Positions 24,410-33,263 are shown, numbered from the stretch's first letter. The stretch is 64,000 nucleotides of DNA from Humibacter sp049446075 (GCF_049446075.1 NZ_JBMSEB010000001.1:1922001-1986000), one strand, 5' to 3'. Program-made: numbers and translations. The notes: generated from the sequence alone by a model not told the origin.

Positions 24410-24829
24410 TCAGCTTGCCGCGGCGTCGTGCGTGTCGACGGCCGGCTTCTGCGCAATCAGTTGGATCAGGTTGCCGCAGGTGTCATCGAACACCGCGACG
24501 ACCGCGATGCCGATGTCGGCAGGTGGCTGCGTGAACGTGACGCCCGCCGCAGTGAGTCGCTCGTGTTCGGCGTAGACGTCGTCGACCGCGAACTGCGCGT
24601 AGGGGATGCCGTCCTCCATGAGCGCGTCGCGGAACGGCTGCACCGCCGGATGGCTCGACGGTTCGAGGAGCAGTTCCGGCCCGTCCGGCGTCTCAGGAGA
24701 GACGACCGTCAGCCAGTAGTCACCGCCGATCGGCTCCTTGTGTTTGAGTGTGAACCCGAGGATGTCGGTGTAGAACGCCTGCGCGGCCTCCTGGTCGTTG
24801 ACGAACACACTCGTCATTGCGATTCTCAT
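24410..24829 (-). CDS. VOC-family (glyoxalase-like) protein
   Basis: 139-residue single-unit VOC protein of the PhnB/glyoxalase type. The two beta-alpha-beta-beta-beta repeats are visible as SVFVNDQEAAQAFYTDILGF and YAQFAVDDVYAEHERLTAAG, ending in VAVFDDTCGNLIQLI with the acidic metal-ligand position. The ATG at 24829 follows AGAAGGGA at good spacing. It is close downstream of the RecQ gene on the same strand (36 bp), so co-transcription is possible. Confidence 0.9.
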   Translation of the reverse strand: MRIAMTSVFVNDQEAAQAFYTDILGFTLKHKEPIGGDYWLTVVSPETPDGPELLLEPSSHPAVQPFRDALMEDGIPYAQFAVDDVYAEHERLTAAGVTFTQPPADIGIAVVAVFDDTCGNLIQLIAQKPAVDTHDAAAS

Positions 24830-24865
24830 GGCTCGTTCCCTTCTGCGTGACAATCGCTGCGCGGA

Positions 24866-26896
24866 TCAGTCCGGAGCGCCGGCGACCACCTCGAGCAGTC
24901 CCGCGCCGTACGTCTCGAGCTTCTTCGCACCGACGCCCGAGATCTGGGCGAGCTCGTCGAGCGTGCCCGGGCGGGCCGAGGCGATTCCGCGAAGCGTGGC
25001 ATCACCGAAGACGATGTATGCCGGGACTCCCTGCGCCCTGGCCTGCTCAGCGCGCCAGGCCCGCAGCGCTTCGAAGAGCGGATGCGCGGCATCCGGCAGC
25101 GAGTCGACACTCGCCTTGGCAACACGCGACCGCTGCGTGCGCTCGGCCTGCTGCCGCAGCGGCACCTGCCGGGAGCCGTTCAACACCTCCGCGCTCGCCG
25201 GCGTTATCGCCAGCGTGCCGTAGCCGTCGTCGTTCACGGCGAGCAGGCCCTGCGCGAGGAGCTGCCGTACGACGCCTCGCCACTGCTGCTCGCTCAGGTC
25301 GGCGCCGATGCCCCACGTGCTGATGCCGTCGTGTCCGTACTGGTCGACCCGAGGAGTGCGCTTGCCGCGCAGGATGTCGATCAGATGCCCCGCCCCGAAC
25401 CGCTGATTCCGTTCGCGCGCCAGCCGCACAACTGTGGAGAGCAGCTTCTGGGCGGCGACGGTTCCGTCCCAGGTCTGCGGCGGGTTGAGGCAGGTGTCGC
25501 AGTTGCCGCACGGCTCGGATGCTTGCCCGAAATACTGCAGCAGGTTCTGCCGCCTGCAGTGCACGGTCTCGCACAACGCGAGCATCGCGTCGAGGTGGGC
25601 GGACATCCGTCGCCTGTGCGCCAGGTCGCCGGCGGACTCCTCGATCATGCGGCGTTGCTGCACGACGTCTTGCAGGCCGTAGGCCAGCCATGCCACCGCT
25701 GGCTCGCCGTCGCGGCCGGCGCGGCCGGTCTCCTGGTAGTAGCCCTCGACCGATTTGGGCAGGTCGATGTGCGCGACGAACCTCACGTCGGGCTTGTCGA
25801 TGCCCATGCCGAACGCGATCGTCGCCACGATCACGACGCCGTCCTCGCGCAGGAAGCGGGACTGTGCGCGGGTGCGTCGTGATGCGTCAAGACCAGCGTG
25901 GTACGGCATCGCGTCGATGCCGTTCTGCCGCAGGTGCTCGGCCGTCTGCTCGACGGTCTTGCGGCTCAGCGCGTACACGATGCCCGACGATGGGGTCTCG
26001 CCCTCGGCAGCATCGCCGCCGAACTCGTTCTTGATGAACGAGACGAGCTGGCGTCGCACCTCGTTCTTCTCCACGATGCGGTACTGGATGTTGGGCCGGT
26101 CGAAGCTGGCCACGAAGTGCTCGGCGCCCTGCAGCGCCAGCCGCTCGGTGATCTCGCGATGTGTCGCCTCGGTCGCGGTCGCCGTGAGCGCGATGCGCGG
26201 CACCTCGGGCCAGCGCCGCGCGAGTTCGGACAGACCCAGGTAGTCGGGGCGGAAGTCGTGACCCCACTGCGACACGCAGTGCGCCTCGTCGATCGCGAAG
26301 AGAGCGATCTTTCCCCGCGACAGCAGCTGCTTGGTCTGCTCTGATGACAGCCGCTCAGGCGCGACATACAGCAGGTCGAGCTCACCCCGCAGGTACGCGC
26401 GCTCGACGGATGCCCGCTGGCCGGCATCCTGAGTCGAATTGAGGAAGGCCGCGCGCACACCGACGGCGATCAGCGCGTCGACCTGGTCGTGCATGAGCGC
26501 GATGAGCGGCGAGACGATGATGCCTGTGCCTTCGCGCACGATCGACGGGATCTGGTAACAGAGGCTCTTGCCGCCGCCCGTGGGCATGAGCACCACGGCG
26601 TCGCCGCCGCCGATGAGCCGGTCGATGACCGCGCCCTGGTCGCCGCGGAATCCCTCATAGCCCCACACCGTGCGCAGCACCTCGAGCGGGTCGGCCCCCA
26701 CCATGCGACGAACGGATGCCTTCTCGAGTTCGGCCTCGTACGTGTCGGGATCACTCGTGGCCGGGCCTGGGCCGGGACGCAGTGCTTCTGGACCGTAGTC
26801 GTCGTCGGGCGGAACGAGCTCGTCGGGGTCCCAGTCGGCCGAGTACGCCCCGGCGAGCTCCGCCGGCGCGGCGTCGAAGGAATCGGACGTACTCAC
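24866..26896 (-). CDS. recQ: ATP-dependent DNA helicase RecQ
   Basis: 676-residue 3'-5' DNA helicase for recombination repair. Residues ~85-290 form helicase domain 1 with Walker A MPTGGGKSLCYQIPS and the box IDEAHCVSQWGHDFRPDY; domain 2 has HAGLDASRRTRAQSRF and QETGRAGRDG. The RQC zinc site is HCRRQNLLQYFGQ followed by CGNCDTC. The C-terminal HRDC domain (last ~80 residues) includes LAQISGVGAKKLETYG. The GTG at 26896 lacks a good ribosome site, and three tandem repeats occupy the sequence where its promoter should be. Confidence 0.95.
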   Translation of the reverse strand: MSTSDSFDAAPAELAGAYSADWDPDELVPPDDDYGPEALRPGPGPATSDPDTYEAELEKASVRRMVGADPLEVLRTVWGYEGFRGDQGAVIDRLIGGGDAVVLMPTGGGKSLCYQIPSIVREGTGIIVSPLIALMHDQVDALIAVGVRAAFLNSTQDAGQRASVERAYLRGELDLLYVAPERLSSEQTKQLLSRGKIALFAIDEAHCVSQWGHDFRPDYLGLSELARRWPEVPRIALTATATEATHREITERLALQGAEHFVASFDRPNIQYRIVEKNEVRRQLVSFIKNEFGGDAAEGETPSSGIVYALSRKTVEQTAEHLRQNGIDAMPYHAGLDASRRTRAQSRFLREDGVVIVATIAFGMGIDKPDVRFVAHIDLPKSVEGYYQETGRAGRDGEPAVAWLAYGLQDVVQQRRMIEESAGDLAHRRRMSAHLDAMLALCETVHCRRQNLLQYFGQASEPCGNCDTCLNPPQTWDGTVAAQKLLSTVVRLARERNQRFGAGHLIDILRGKRTPRVDQYGHDGISTWGIGADLSEQQWRGVVRQLLAQGLLAVNDDGYGTLAITPASAEVLNGSRQVPLRQQAERTQRSRVAKASVDSLPDAAHPLFEALRAWRAEQARAQGVPAYIVFGDATLRGIASARPGTLDELAQISGVGAKKLETYGAGLLEVVAGAPD

Positions 26897-26904
26897 CGCT
26901 CAAC

Positions 26905-27138
26905 GATATGGGCGATTGAGCCGAGGCGTGGGAACTTGTTCACACGGCCGAGGCGATTGAGCCCGTGAGCCGCGCAGCCGCGATATGGGCGATTGAGCCG
27001 AGGCGTGGGAACTTGTTCACACGGCCGAGGCGATTGAGCCCGTGAGCCGCGGCAGCGGCGATATGGGCGATTGAGGTGAGGCGTGGGAACTTGTTCACAC
27101 GGCCGAACCGATTGAGCCACGGAGCCGCGCAGCCGCGA
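26905..27138. repeat. Three tandem 77-78 bp repeats upstream of recQ
   Basis: Units start at 26905, 26982 and 27060 with GATATGGGCGATTGAG. Each contains GTGGGAAC-TT-GTTCACAC, a 7-of-8 hairpin, then GGCCGAGGCGATTGAGCC and a GAGCCGCGCAGCCGC tail. Unit 3 carries several substitutions (AGGTGAGG, GAACCGATTG). The array separates the divergent recQ and the His-rich membrane protein gene. Confidence 0.92.
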
Positions 27139-27183
27139 TCTGCGCACCTAGGCTGGAGGCATCCAAACGCAACGGGGAAGGTC

Positions 27184-27786
27184 ATGACGGCACGTGGCAT
27201 CCGCGCGGTCCGCGGAACTGCGGCTGCGAGCTTCGCCGTCTTCGTGGCTGCCCTGTTCCATGACGCGGCCGGTGGCGGCCTGCCGTCCACGCTGGCCGTG
27301 ACGCTCTCGCTGGCCTTCTCGGTTCCGCTGTGCGTCGCTCTCGCGGGCCGGCACATGGCGCTGTGGCGACAGGCGGCATCGGTCGGCGTGAGCCAGCTCT
27401 TGCTGCACCTGCTGTTCGGGCTCGGGACGGATGCCTCAGGCACCGCCCTGACCGCTCCCGCCGGTCACGTGCACATGGGCTCCCACATCCAGCTGACGCC
27501 CGGCCACTCGATGCCGATGCACCACGACGCTCCCGTCATGTGGGCGGCACACGCTGCGGCCGCGATCGTCACGTTGATCGCGTTGCGTCACGGCGAGCGC
27601 ACGCTCCATGCACTCGTGAACTTCACGGCACTGCTGGTCACCGCGATATCCAGGATCGGCGTCGTTCCTCTTCGCGCACCGGCACGGATGCCCGTGCAGA
27701 CCCGCCCGCACACGCTCGCGACGCCGACCCGCGTGCTCGGGGCTCTGCGCCATCGTGGTCCCCCGCTGGTCTCTCTCGCGGCCTGA
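27184..27786 (+). CDS. His-rich integral membrane protein (copper-locus neighbour)
   Basis: 200-residue membrane protein with about four hydrophobic segments, the last being VMWAAHAAAAIVTLIALRHG. A His/Met-rich loop between helices (GHVHMGSHIQ, then GHSMPMHHD) looks suited to metal binding. It lies directly upstream of YcnI- and CopC-like genes on the same strand, so a role in copper handling is inferred; I do not recognise a characterised family. The ATG at 27184 has GGGGAAGG seven bases upstream. The Arg-rich C-terminus is probably cytoplasmic. Confidence 0.8.
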   Translation: MTARGIRAVRGTAAASFAVFVAALFHDAAGGGLPSTLAVTLSLAFSVPLCVALAGRHMALWRQAASVGVSQLLLHLLFGLGTDASGTALTAPAGHVHMGSHIQLTPGHSMPMHHDAPVMWAAHAAAAIVTLIALRHGERTLHALVNFTALLVTAISRIGVVPLRAPARMPVQTRPHTLATPTRVLGALRHRGPPLVSLAA

Positions 27787-27954
27787 CCCGCGCTGCATCT
27801 CTTCATGCATCGTGCCTGCGAGCGATTTCCGCCCCCGGCGGAACGGCATGCCACCGACGCTGAACTTGATTCCGCGCGCCTTCGACCGTTGTCAGTCACA
27901 GGCATCCGACGGCCTCGAGCAGACATATGCGCGAGGCGGCATATGAGAGAGACC

Positions 27955-28722
27955 ATGAAGAAACGCATATTCATCGCCGCTGCAGCGGCCACCGCGGCAG
28001 TCGCCCTGGCGATCGCCGCACCCTTGAGCGCGAGCGCCCACGTTCGTGTCGACCCCGACCAGGCGTCGCCCGGCGGATACACGGTGCTCACGTTCCGCGT
28101 GCCGACCGAGTCGGCCACCGCTGGCACGGTGCGGCTGGAGGTCGACTTCCCGACGAACACTCCGTTCACGTCGGTCTCGTACCAGCCCTTGGCCGGCTGG
28201 TCTGCGACCGTCACCACGTCGAAGCTTCCCAAGCCGGTCAAGATCTCAGGCGCGACGGTCACGCAGGCACCGAGTCGGATCGTGTGGACGGCGGATCCTG
28301 GCGTGCAGATCGCTCCTGGGCAGTTCCAGCAGTTCACCATTTCGGCCGGGGCGGTTCCCGACACGGGCAAGCTGATGATGCCCGCCACGCAGACCTACTC
28401 GGACGGCAGCGTCGTGAAGTGGGACCAGCCGACGCCCGCTTCGGGTGAGGAGCCGGAGCATCCGGCTCCGACGCTGTACATCAACGATTCGCCGCCTTCT
28501 CAGGCCTCGCCGACGATCGTGACCAGCACGGCAGCACCCGCCGCCGGAACCTCCGCAACGGATGCCGTCGCCCTCGGCCTCGGCATCACCAGCCTCGTCG
28601 TGGCCGCAGTGGCGCTCGTGCTCGGGGTGCTCGGCCTCACTCGCGGGAGGCGGGTCGGCGCGGCCACCGTTGACGGGCATCCGGACGCCCGTGCAGCGGG
28701 AACTCGGGAGGACGGCGCGTGA
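27955..28722 (+). CDS. YcnI-family copper-binding protein (DUF1775)
   Basis: 255-residue exported protein. The signal peptide ends ASA before His29; an N-terminal histidine at this site (HVRVDPDQASPGGYTVLTFRV) is the copper-brace residue of YcnI proteins. The DUF1775 domain covers ~29-180 with GQFQQFTISAGAVPD. A Ser/Thr/Ala linker leads to one membrane anchor (LGLGITSLVVAAVALVLGVL). ATG at 27955 gives a standard Lys-rich signal start; ATG at 27943 is an alternative. It overlaps the copC-like gene. Confidence 0.92.
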   Translation: MKKRIFIAAAAATAAVALAIAAPLSASAHVRVDPDQASPGGYTVLTFRVPTESATAGTVRLEVDFPTNTPFTSVSYQPLAGWSATVTTSKLPKPVKISGATVTQAPSRIVWTADPGVQIAPGQFQQFTISAGAVPDTGKLMMPATQTYSDGSVVKWDQPTPASGEEPEHPAPTLYINDSPPSQASPTIVTSTAAPAAGTSATDAVALGLGITSLVVAAVALVLGVLGLTRGRRVGAATVDGHPDARAAGTREDGA

Positions 28723-29324
28723 TGCGCAGCCTTCGCGCCGTGGTCGTGGTCGTCGCACTCGCGGCGGCCGCGGCCCTCGGCGCGCTCTCGGTCACGCCGG
28801 CGAGCGCCCATGACTACCTCGTCGACAGCTCCCCCAAGGCGGGTTCGACGCAGACGGCGCCGCTGAACAGCGTGCGCCTCACGTTCGACGACGTCGTGCT
28901 CGATCTGTCGAGGTCGGGTCCTGGGGCGTTGCTGCAGGTGACGGGGCCGAACGGGGCATCCACGCACTTCGAGACCGGATGCCCGACCGTCAACGACCGC
29001 AACGTCACGGTGCCCGTCTCGCTCGGGGCGCCGGGAAAGTACCAGGTCACCTGGCAGATCGTCTCGGCCGACGGACACGTGGTGTCGGACTCGATCCAGT
29101 TCGACTACGCACCGCCGGCGGGCACCCCTGCGGCGAAGGGAGCTGCCAGCAGCCCGTGCAAGGGGGCAGGCGCCTCCGCCGCCCCGACCGCGGGTGCCGG
29201 TACAGCGCAGGGCACCGTGAACTCGGGCGCGATCGTGATCGTCGTGGTGATCGCTGCGGTCATCGTGCTGCTGGCCATCGTGGCGGTCGTCGTCATCCTT
29301 CTCACCCGTCGCCGCACGTCCTGA
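28722..29324 (+). CDS. CopC-domain copper-binding protein, membrane-anchored
   Basis: 200-residue exported protein. After the signal peptide (ends ASA) the mature chain begins with His30 in HDYLVDSSPKAGSTQ, the first Cu(II) ligand of CopC, and the second conserved His lies in SADGHVVSDSIQFDY. A C-terminal membrane helix (IVIVVVIAAVIVLLAIVAVV) and RRR anchor tether it. ATG at 28722 shares a base with the YcnI stop; GTG at 28719 is one codon upstream, and both follow GGGAGG. No CopD permease is adjacent. Confidence 0.92.
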   Translation: MRSLRAVVVVVALAAAAALGALSVTPASAHDYLVDSSPKAGSTQTAPLNSVRLTFDDVVLDLSRSGPGALLQVTGPNGASTHFETGCPTVNDRNVTVPVSLGAPGKYQVTWQIVSADGHVVSDSIQFDYAPPAGTPAAKGAASSPCKGAGASAAPTAGAGTAQGTVNSGAIVIVVVIAAVIVLLAIVAVVVILLTRRRTS

Positions 29325-29366
29325 CCCGCCAGTCCGTACCGTCCGCGCTCACGCGGTGGGTCTCAC

Positions 29367-29412
29367 CTGCAGAAGTGGTTCCATAGAGGCTGGTTTGGAA
29401 CCATTTCTGCAG
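29367..29412. terminator. 17-bp inverted repeat after the copC-like gene
   Basis: CTGCAGAAGTGGTTCCA (29367-29383) and TGGAACCATTTCTGCAG (29396-29412) pair at 16 of 17 positions around a 12-nt loop. It lies 42 bp after the copC-like stop with no T-run. Unlike the other hairpins here it is only moderately GC-rich, so a protein-binding or mobile-element role is also possible. Confidence 0.6.
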
Positions 29413-29502
29413 TCGAGTCGACGCGGCGTGGTCGACGCGATCCATAGGTGTGCTGTCGTCAGCGAGTGCGGAGGCTGACGCACCGCGTCGGATACTGGAC
29501 GC

Positions 29503-30189
29503 ATGCCCACCCACCTCATCACCGGCGCATCGTCCGGCATCGGCGCCGCGCTCGCGACCGCTCTGCACCAACGCGGCGTCGACCTCGTGCTGCTCGCGCG
29601 CAACGCCGAGCGTGCGGACCAGCTCATTGCGGCGTTCCCGGGAGCGACAGCGCTCATGGGCGACCTGGAGCATCCCGAGACGCTCGAGGCATCCATCGGC
29701 GCACGGATGCCCGCCCGCCTCGACTCGCTGTTGCACGTCGCCGGGGTGCTCGACCTCGGCTCGGTGGCGTCGTTGCCGGTCGAGGTGTGGCAGCGCACCC
29801 TCACCGTGAACGTTTCGGCACCGGCCGAGCTCACGCGACTCGCGCTGCCTGCGTTGCGCGCGGCATCCGGACGCGTGGTCTTCGTCAACTCGGGCGCCGG
29901 GCTGAACGCGTCGCCGGACTGGAGCGCGTATGCGGCGAGCAAGTTCGCGCTGCGTGCTCTCGCCGACGCCCTGCGTGCCGAGGAGCGGGCCGCCGGGGTT
30001 CGGGTGACGAGCGTCTATCCGGGACGCACGGCCACGCCCATGCAGCAGAAGGTGCACGAGCAGGAGGGCGCGGAGTACGACGAGACGCGGTGGATCCGGC
30101 CGGAATCCGTCGCGGCCGCCATTCTTGCCGCGCTCGACCTGCCGAGGGATGCCGACCTGACCGACATCCGCGTGCGCCCAGGAGAGTAG
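29503..30189 (+). CDS. SDR-family oxidoreductase
   Basis: 228-residue classical short-chain dehydrogenase. The cofactor motif is HLITGASSGIGAALATAL, the catalytic Ser is in VVFVNSGAGLNASPDW and Tyr/Lys in SAYAASKFALRALADAL; GVRVTSVYPGRTATPM is the post-catalytic loop. Basic residues after the first strand (LLARNAERADQL) favour NADP(H). The substrate is unknown. It is monocistronic, with a 17-bp inverted repeat upstream. Confidence 0.9.
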   Translation: MPTHLITGASSGIGAALATALHQRGVDLVLLARNAERADQLIAAFPGATALMGDLEHPETLEASIGARMPARLDSLLHVAGVLDLGSVASLPVEVWQRTLTVNVSAPAELTRLALPALRAASGRVVFVNSGAGLNASPDWSAYAASKFALRALADALRAEERAAGVRVTSVYPGRTATPMQQKVHEQEGAEYDETRWIRPESVAAAILAALDLPRDADLTDIRVRPGE

Positions 30190-30322
30190 GCGAATCGCCG
30201 CCGATCCAGGCACCCGTGCGGAGCGGCAGGCCACCTGCGGACCGACCACCCGCGCGGACCGGCGGGCGACCCGCGCGGAGCATCCAGCCATCCGGCGCGG
30301 ACCGGCAAGCGAGCGGGCGGCG

Positions 30323-30685
30323 TCAGAGCAGCGCGCGCATGACCGCGGTCTCGACAAGGTTCACGAGCAGGAACAACAGGGCCTGGCCGCCGAGCGCGAC
30401 CCCGGCTCCCGCGAAGCCCTTCGGTGCTCCCCGCTTGAGGAGTGCGACGATGCCGACCGCGAGCGCGGCAACACCAAGGACGCCCACGACCGACATGCCG
30501 ATTCCGCTGATCACCGAATACGCGACGTTGTAGGTGCGCACCACGATCAGAAGCGAGAACGTCTGGACCAGGCTCACCAGCACCACGGCGAGGCCGAGGA
30601 TGAACGAGACGACGCCCAGCGTGTTCCGCGTTCGGCCCTCGTGCACTGGTGACGGTGTCGGTTGAGGCTGGGGCTGGTACGTCAT
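30323..30685 (-). CDS. Small membrane protein with Pro/Gln-rich N-terminus
   Basis: 120-residue protein with a 20-residue Pro/Gln/Thr-rich cytoplasmic start (TYQPQPQPTPSPVHEG) and three membrane segments: LGVVSFILGLAVVLVSLVQT, ISGIGMSVVGVLGVAALAVG and GVALGGQALLFLLVNLVETA. This layout resembles DUF4190-type proteins but I cannot confirm the family. The 133 bp between this gene and the SDR hold only GGACCGGC-type low-complexity sequence. Confidence 0.7.
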   Translation of the reverse strand: MTYQPQPQPTPSPVHEGRTRNTLGVVSFILGLAVVLVSLVQTFSLLIVVRTYNVAYSVISGIGMSVVGVLGVAALAVGIVALLKRGAPKGFAGAGVALGGQALLFLLVNLVETAVMRALL

Positions 30686-30789
30686 GCACCGACACTGTCA
30701 TGTCCGCGGCAGCGCGCAAAGCCTTGGGAGCGTTGACCGTCCGCTGCCCCGCGGTCCGCCGCCGCCGTGCACCGTCCGCCGCACGCGAC

Positions 30790-30815
30790 TATAGTTGTTT
30801 CACAACAAGCAACTA
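30790..30815 (+). promoter_or_regulatory. MarR-type operator overlapping the -10 of the DHA2 MFS gene
   Basis: TAGTTGTTT (30792-30800) and AAGCAACTA (30807-30815) form an inverted repeat (8 of 9), with a nested GTTGT-TTC-ACAAC. The likely -10 TATAGT (30790-30795) overlaps its left end, so binding would repress. The MarR gene lies just downstream of the transporter. Confidence 0.65.
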
Positions 30816-30873
30816 CTTTCGAGCGTGACGGAGAACCTCGCCGCGCTCCCTCTCGAACCGTTCCTGGAGTTCC

Positions 30874-32697
30874 GTGACAGCCGCCACCACACCGCCGCCA
30901 TCGCCCGCACTCTTCAGCAAAGAGCATCCGCACTACAAGTGGGTCGCGCTCAGCAACACCACGCTTGGCATGCTCATGGCGACGATCAACTCGTCGATCG
31001 TGATCATCTCGCTGCCCGCGATCTTCAAGGGCATCGAGTTGAACCCGCTCGGTGCAGGCAACGTGAGCTATCTGCTCTGGATGCTCATGGGCTACATGCT
31101 CGTCACCGCCGTTCTCGTCGTGACGTTCGGGCGCCTTGGCGACATGTACGGACGCGTGCGCATCTACAACCTCGGCTTCGTGGTCTTCACCATCGGCTCG
31201 ATCGCGCTGGCGTTCGACCCGTTCACGAGCGGTGCCGGTGCCATGTGGCTCATCCTGTGGCGGTTCGTGCAGGGCATCGGCGGCGCCATGCTGTTCGCGA
31301 ACTCGACCGCGATTCTGACGGATGCCTTCCCCGCACATCGACGCGGCATGGCGCTCGGCATCAACCAGGTCGCGGCGATCGCAGGAAGCTTCATCGGGTT
31401 GATCGTCGGCGGCCTGCTCGCGGTCGTCGACTGGCGTGCCGTGTTCTTCGTGAGCGTTCCGATCGGCGTCATCGGCACGATCTGGTCGTACATCTCGCTC
31501 AAGGAGGTGGGCACCAAGAACCCAGGCAAGCTGGACTGGCCGGGCAACATCACGTTCGCCGTCGGTCTCGCGACGCTGCTCACGGCGATCACGTACGGCA
31601 TCCAGCCCTATGGCGGCAGCTCGACGGGCTGGGGCAACCCGTGGGTCATCGGCGGCATCGTCGGGGGCATCGTGCTGCTCGGCGTGTTCACCTTCATCGA
31701 ACTGCGCTCGGCGGCCCCGATGTTCAACATGCGGCTGTTCCGCATCAGAGCCTTCGCGATGGCGAACCTCGCCGGACTGCTGGCGTCAGTGGGCCGAGGC
31801 GGCCTGCAGTTCATGCTGATCATCTGGCTGCAGGGCATCTGGCTCCCGCTGCACGGCTTCAACTACGAGGACACCCCGCTGTGGGCCGGCATCTACATGC
31901 TGCCGATCACGATCGGCTTCCTCATCGCCGGGCCCCTCTCCGGTGTGCTCTCCGACCGCTTCGGAGCCCGGCTGTTCGCGACGCTCGGCCTCTTCATCGT
32001 GGCCGTCACCTTCGTGCTGCTGCTGATCATCCCCGTCGACTTCGAGTACTGGCAGTTCGCCATCATCACAGGCCTGTCCGGTATCGGCTCCGGCATGTTC
32101 GGTGCGCCGAACCGTACGGCGATCATGAACAGCGTTCCGGCCAATCAACGCGGCGCCGCCTCCGGCATGGCAGGCACCGTGCAGAACGCCGGGACCTCGC
32201 TCTCGATCGGCCTCTTCTTCTCGCTGCTCATCTCGGGTCTGGCCGCGTCCCTTCCGTCCTCGCTGTACAACGGACTCACGGCACACGGCGTTCCGGCGGC
32301 AGCGGCGCAGAAGATCGCGGAGCTCCCACCGGTGGGCAGCGTATTCGCCGCGTTCCTCGGCTACAACCCGATCCAGAGCCTGCTCGCGCCGACGGGCCTG
32401 CTCCACCAGTTGCCGGCATCCGATGTTGCGAAGCTGACCGGCAAGGAGTTCTTCCCGCAGCTCATCCAGAACCCTTTCCACGACGGGCTCGTCGTCGTGT
32501 TCGTCGCCGCCGCGATCATGTCGCTCATCGGTGCCGTGGCATCCTTCAGCCGGGGCAAGAAGTACGTGCATGTCGACACGACGCCCACTCGCCTTCCCGA
32601 GACCCGCAGCGAGGTGCGCACGTCGGCCGACCGTGCGACGGCGGGGAGCGGGGCCGCGGATGCAACGCGGAACCGCACGGGAGCGGCAGGCGCCTAG
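30874..32697 (+). CDS. DHA2-family MFS multidrug transporter (14-TM)
   Basis: 607-residue transporter with about fourteen hydrophobic segments. It begins with WVALSNTTLGMLMATINSSI, and has motif A-like GRLGDMYGRVRIYN and the motif C region NQVAAIAGSFIGLIVGG, features of proton-driven drug antiporters. A ~60-residue hydrophilic loop between late helices (TAHGVPAAAAQKIAELPPVG and following) is common in this subfamily. GTG at 30874 follows CTGGAG. A MarR-type operator overlaps its promoter and a MarR gene follows 19 bp after its stop. Confidence 0.92.
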   Translation: MTAATTPPPSPALFSKEHPHYKWVALSNTTLGMLMATINSSIVIISLPAIFKGIELNPLGAGNVSYLLWMLMGYMLVTAVLVVTFGRLGDMYGRVRIYNLGFVVFTIGSIALAFDPFTSGAGAMWLILWRFVQGIGGAMLFANSTAILTDAFPAHRRGMALGINQVAAIAGSFIGLIVGGLLAVVDWRAVFFVSVPIGVIGTIWSYISLKEVGTKNPGKLDWPGNITFAVGLATLLTAITYGIQPYGGSSTGWGNPWVIGGIVGGIVLLGVFTFIELRSAAPMFNMRLFRIRAFAMANLAGLLASVGRGGLQFMLIIWLQGIWLPLHGFNYEDTPLWAGIYMLPITIGFLIAGPLSGVLSDRFGARLFATLGLFIVAVTFVLLLIIPVDFEYWQFAIITGLSGIGSGMFGAPNRTAIMNSVPANQRGAASGMAGTVQNAGTSLSIGLFFSLLISGLAASLPSSLYNGLTAHGVPAAAAQKIAELPPVGSVFAAFLGYNPIQSLLAPTGLLHQLPASDVAKLTGKEFFPQLIQNPFHDGLVVVFVAAAIMSLIGAVASFSRGKKYVHVDTTPTRLPETRSEVRTSADRATAGSGAADATRNRTGAAGA

Positions 32698-32716
32698 CGC
32701 CGCTTAGGATCGACGG

Positions 32717-33217
32717 ATGCCCACCCCACCCGAGAAGGCCGGCCAGGTGGCGAGCGGCGAGCGTAACGACGCTACGCACGAGCGCGCGGAGATCGCCGCG
32801 CGCCTGGCGGTGGTGATCGGGCGCATCAACCGGCGCATCCGCCCTGTGGGCTCGCATCTGACGCAGGCGCAGCTCTCCGCCCTGTCGAGCATCGCGCGCA
32901 AAGGGCCGCTGCGCCCTGGTGATCTCGCCCGCATCGAATCGATCGGGGCCCCTGGTGTTACCCGGCTGGTGGCCGAGCTCGAGGCTCGCGGTCTCGTGGA
33001 GCGCCAACCGGATCCGGACGACGGGCGGTCCTCTCTCGTGAGCGCGACGGATGCCGGTGCCTCAGCAGTGCTGCGCGCGCGAGCGGAGCGCGCTGAGCGG
33101 ATCGGCGAGCTGATGTCCGAACTCGACGACGACGAGTTCGCGGCGCTCACCGGCATTCTCGACATTCTCGAGAAGGTGGCGGCGGCACCCGCAGCGACGA
33201 ACCCGACCCGCGACTGA
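32717..33217 (+). CDS. MarR-family regulator
   Basis: 166-residue winged-helix regulator. Core features are RRIRPVGSHLTQAQLSALSS, the recognition helix region GAPGVTRLVAELEARGLVER and the wing QPDPDDGRSSLVSATDAG with the conserved Asp-Asp-Gly-Arg. It follows the DHA2 transporter by 19 bp on the same strand, so it probably represses the operon through the inverted repeat at 30792-30815. Confidence 0.9.
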   Translation: MPTPPEKAGQVASGERNDATHERAEIAARLAVVIGRINRRIRPVGSHLTQAQLSALSSIARKGPLRPGDLARIESIGAPGVTRLVAELEARGLVERQPDPDDGRSSLVSATDAGASAVLRARAERAERIGELMSELDDDEFAALTGILDILEKVAAAPAATNPTRD

Positions 33218-33263
33218 ACAGGGCCGGACGTCCGAGGGCACGGCCACCGCAGCCGCCGTCGTC

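Noticed and set aside
26905..27138. Tandem repeats considered as a CRISPR array
   Set aside because: Units are contiguous with no unique spacers, 77-78 bp is too long for a repeat, and no cas gene is present in the window.
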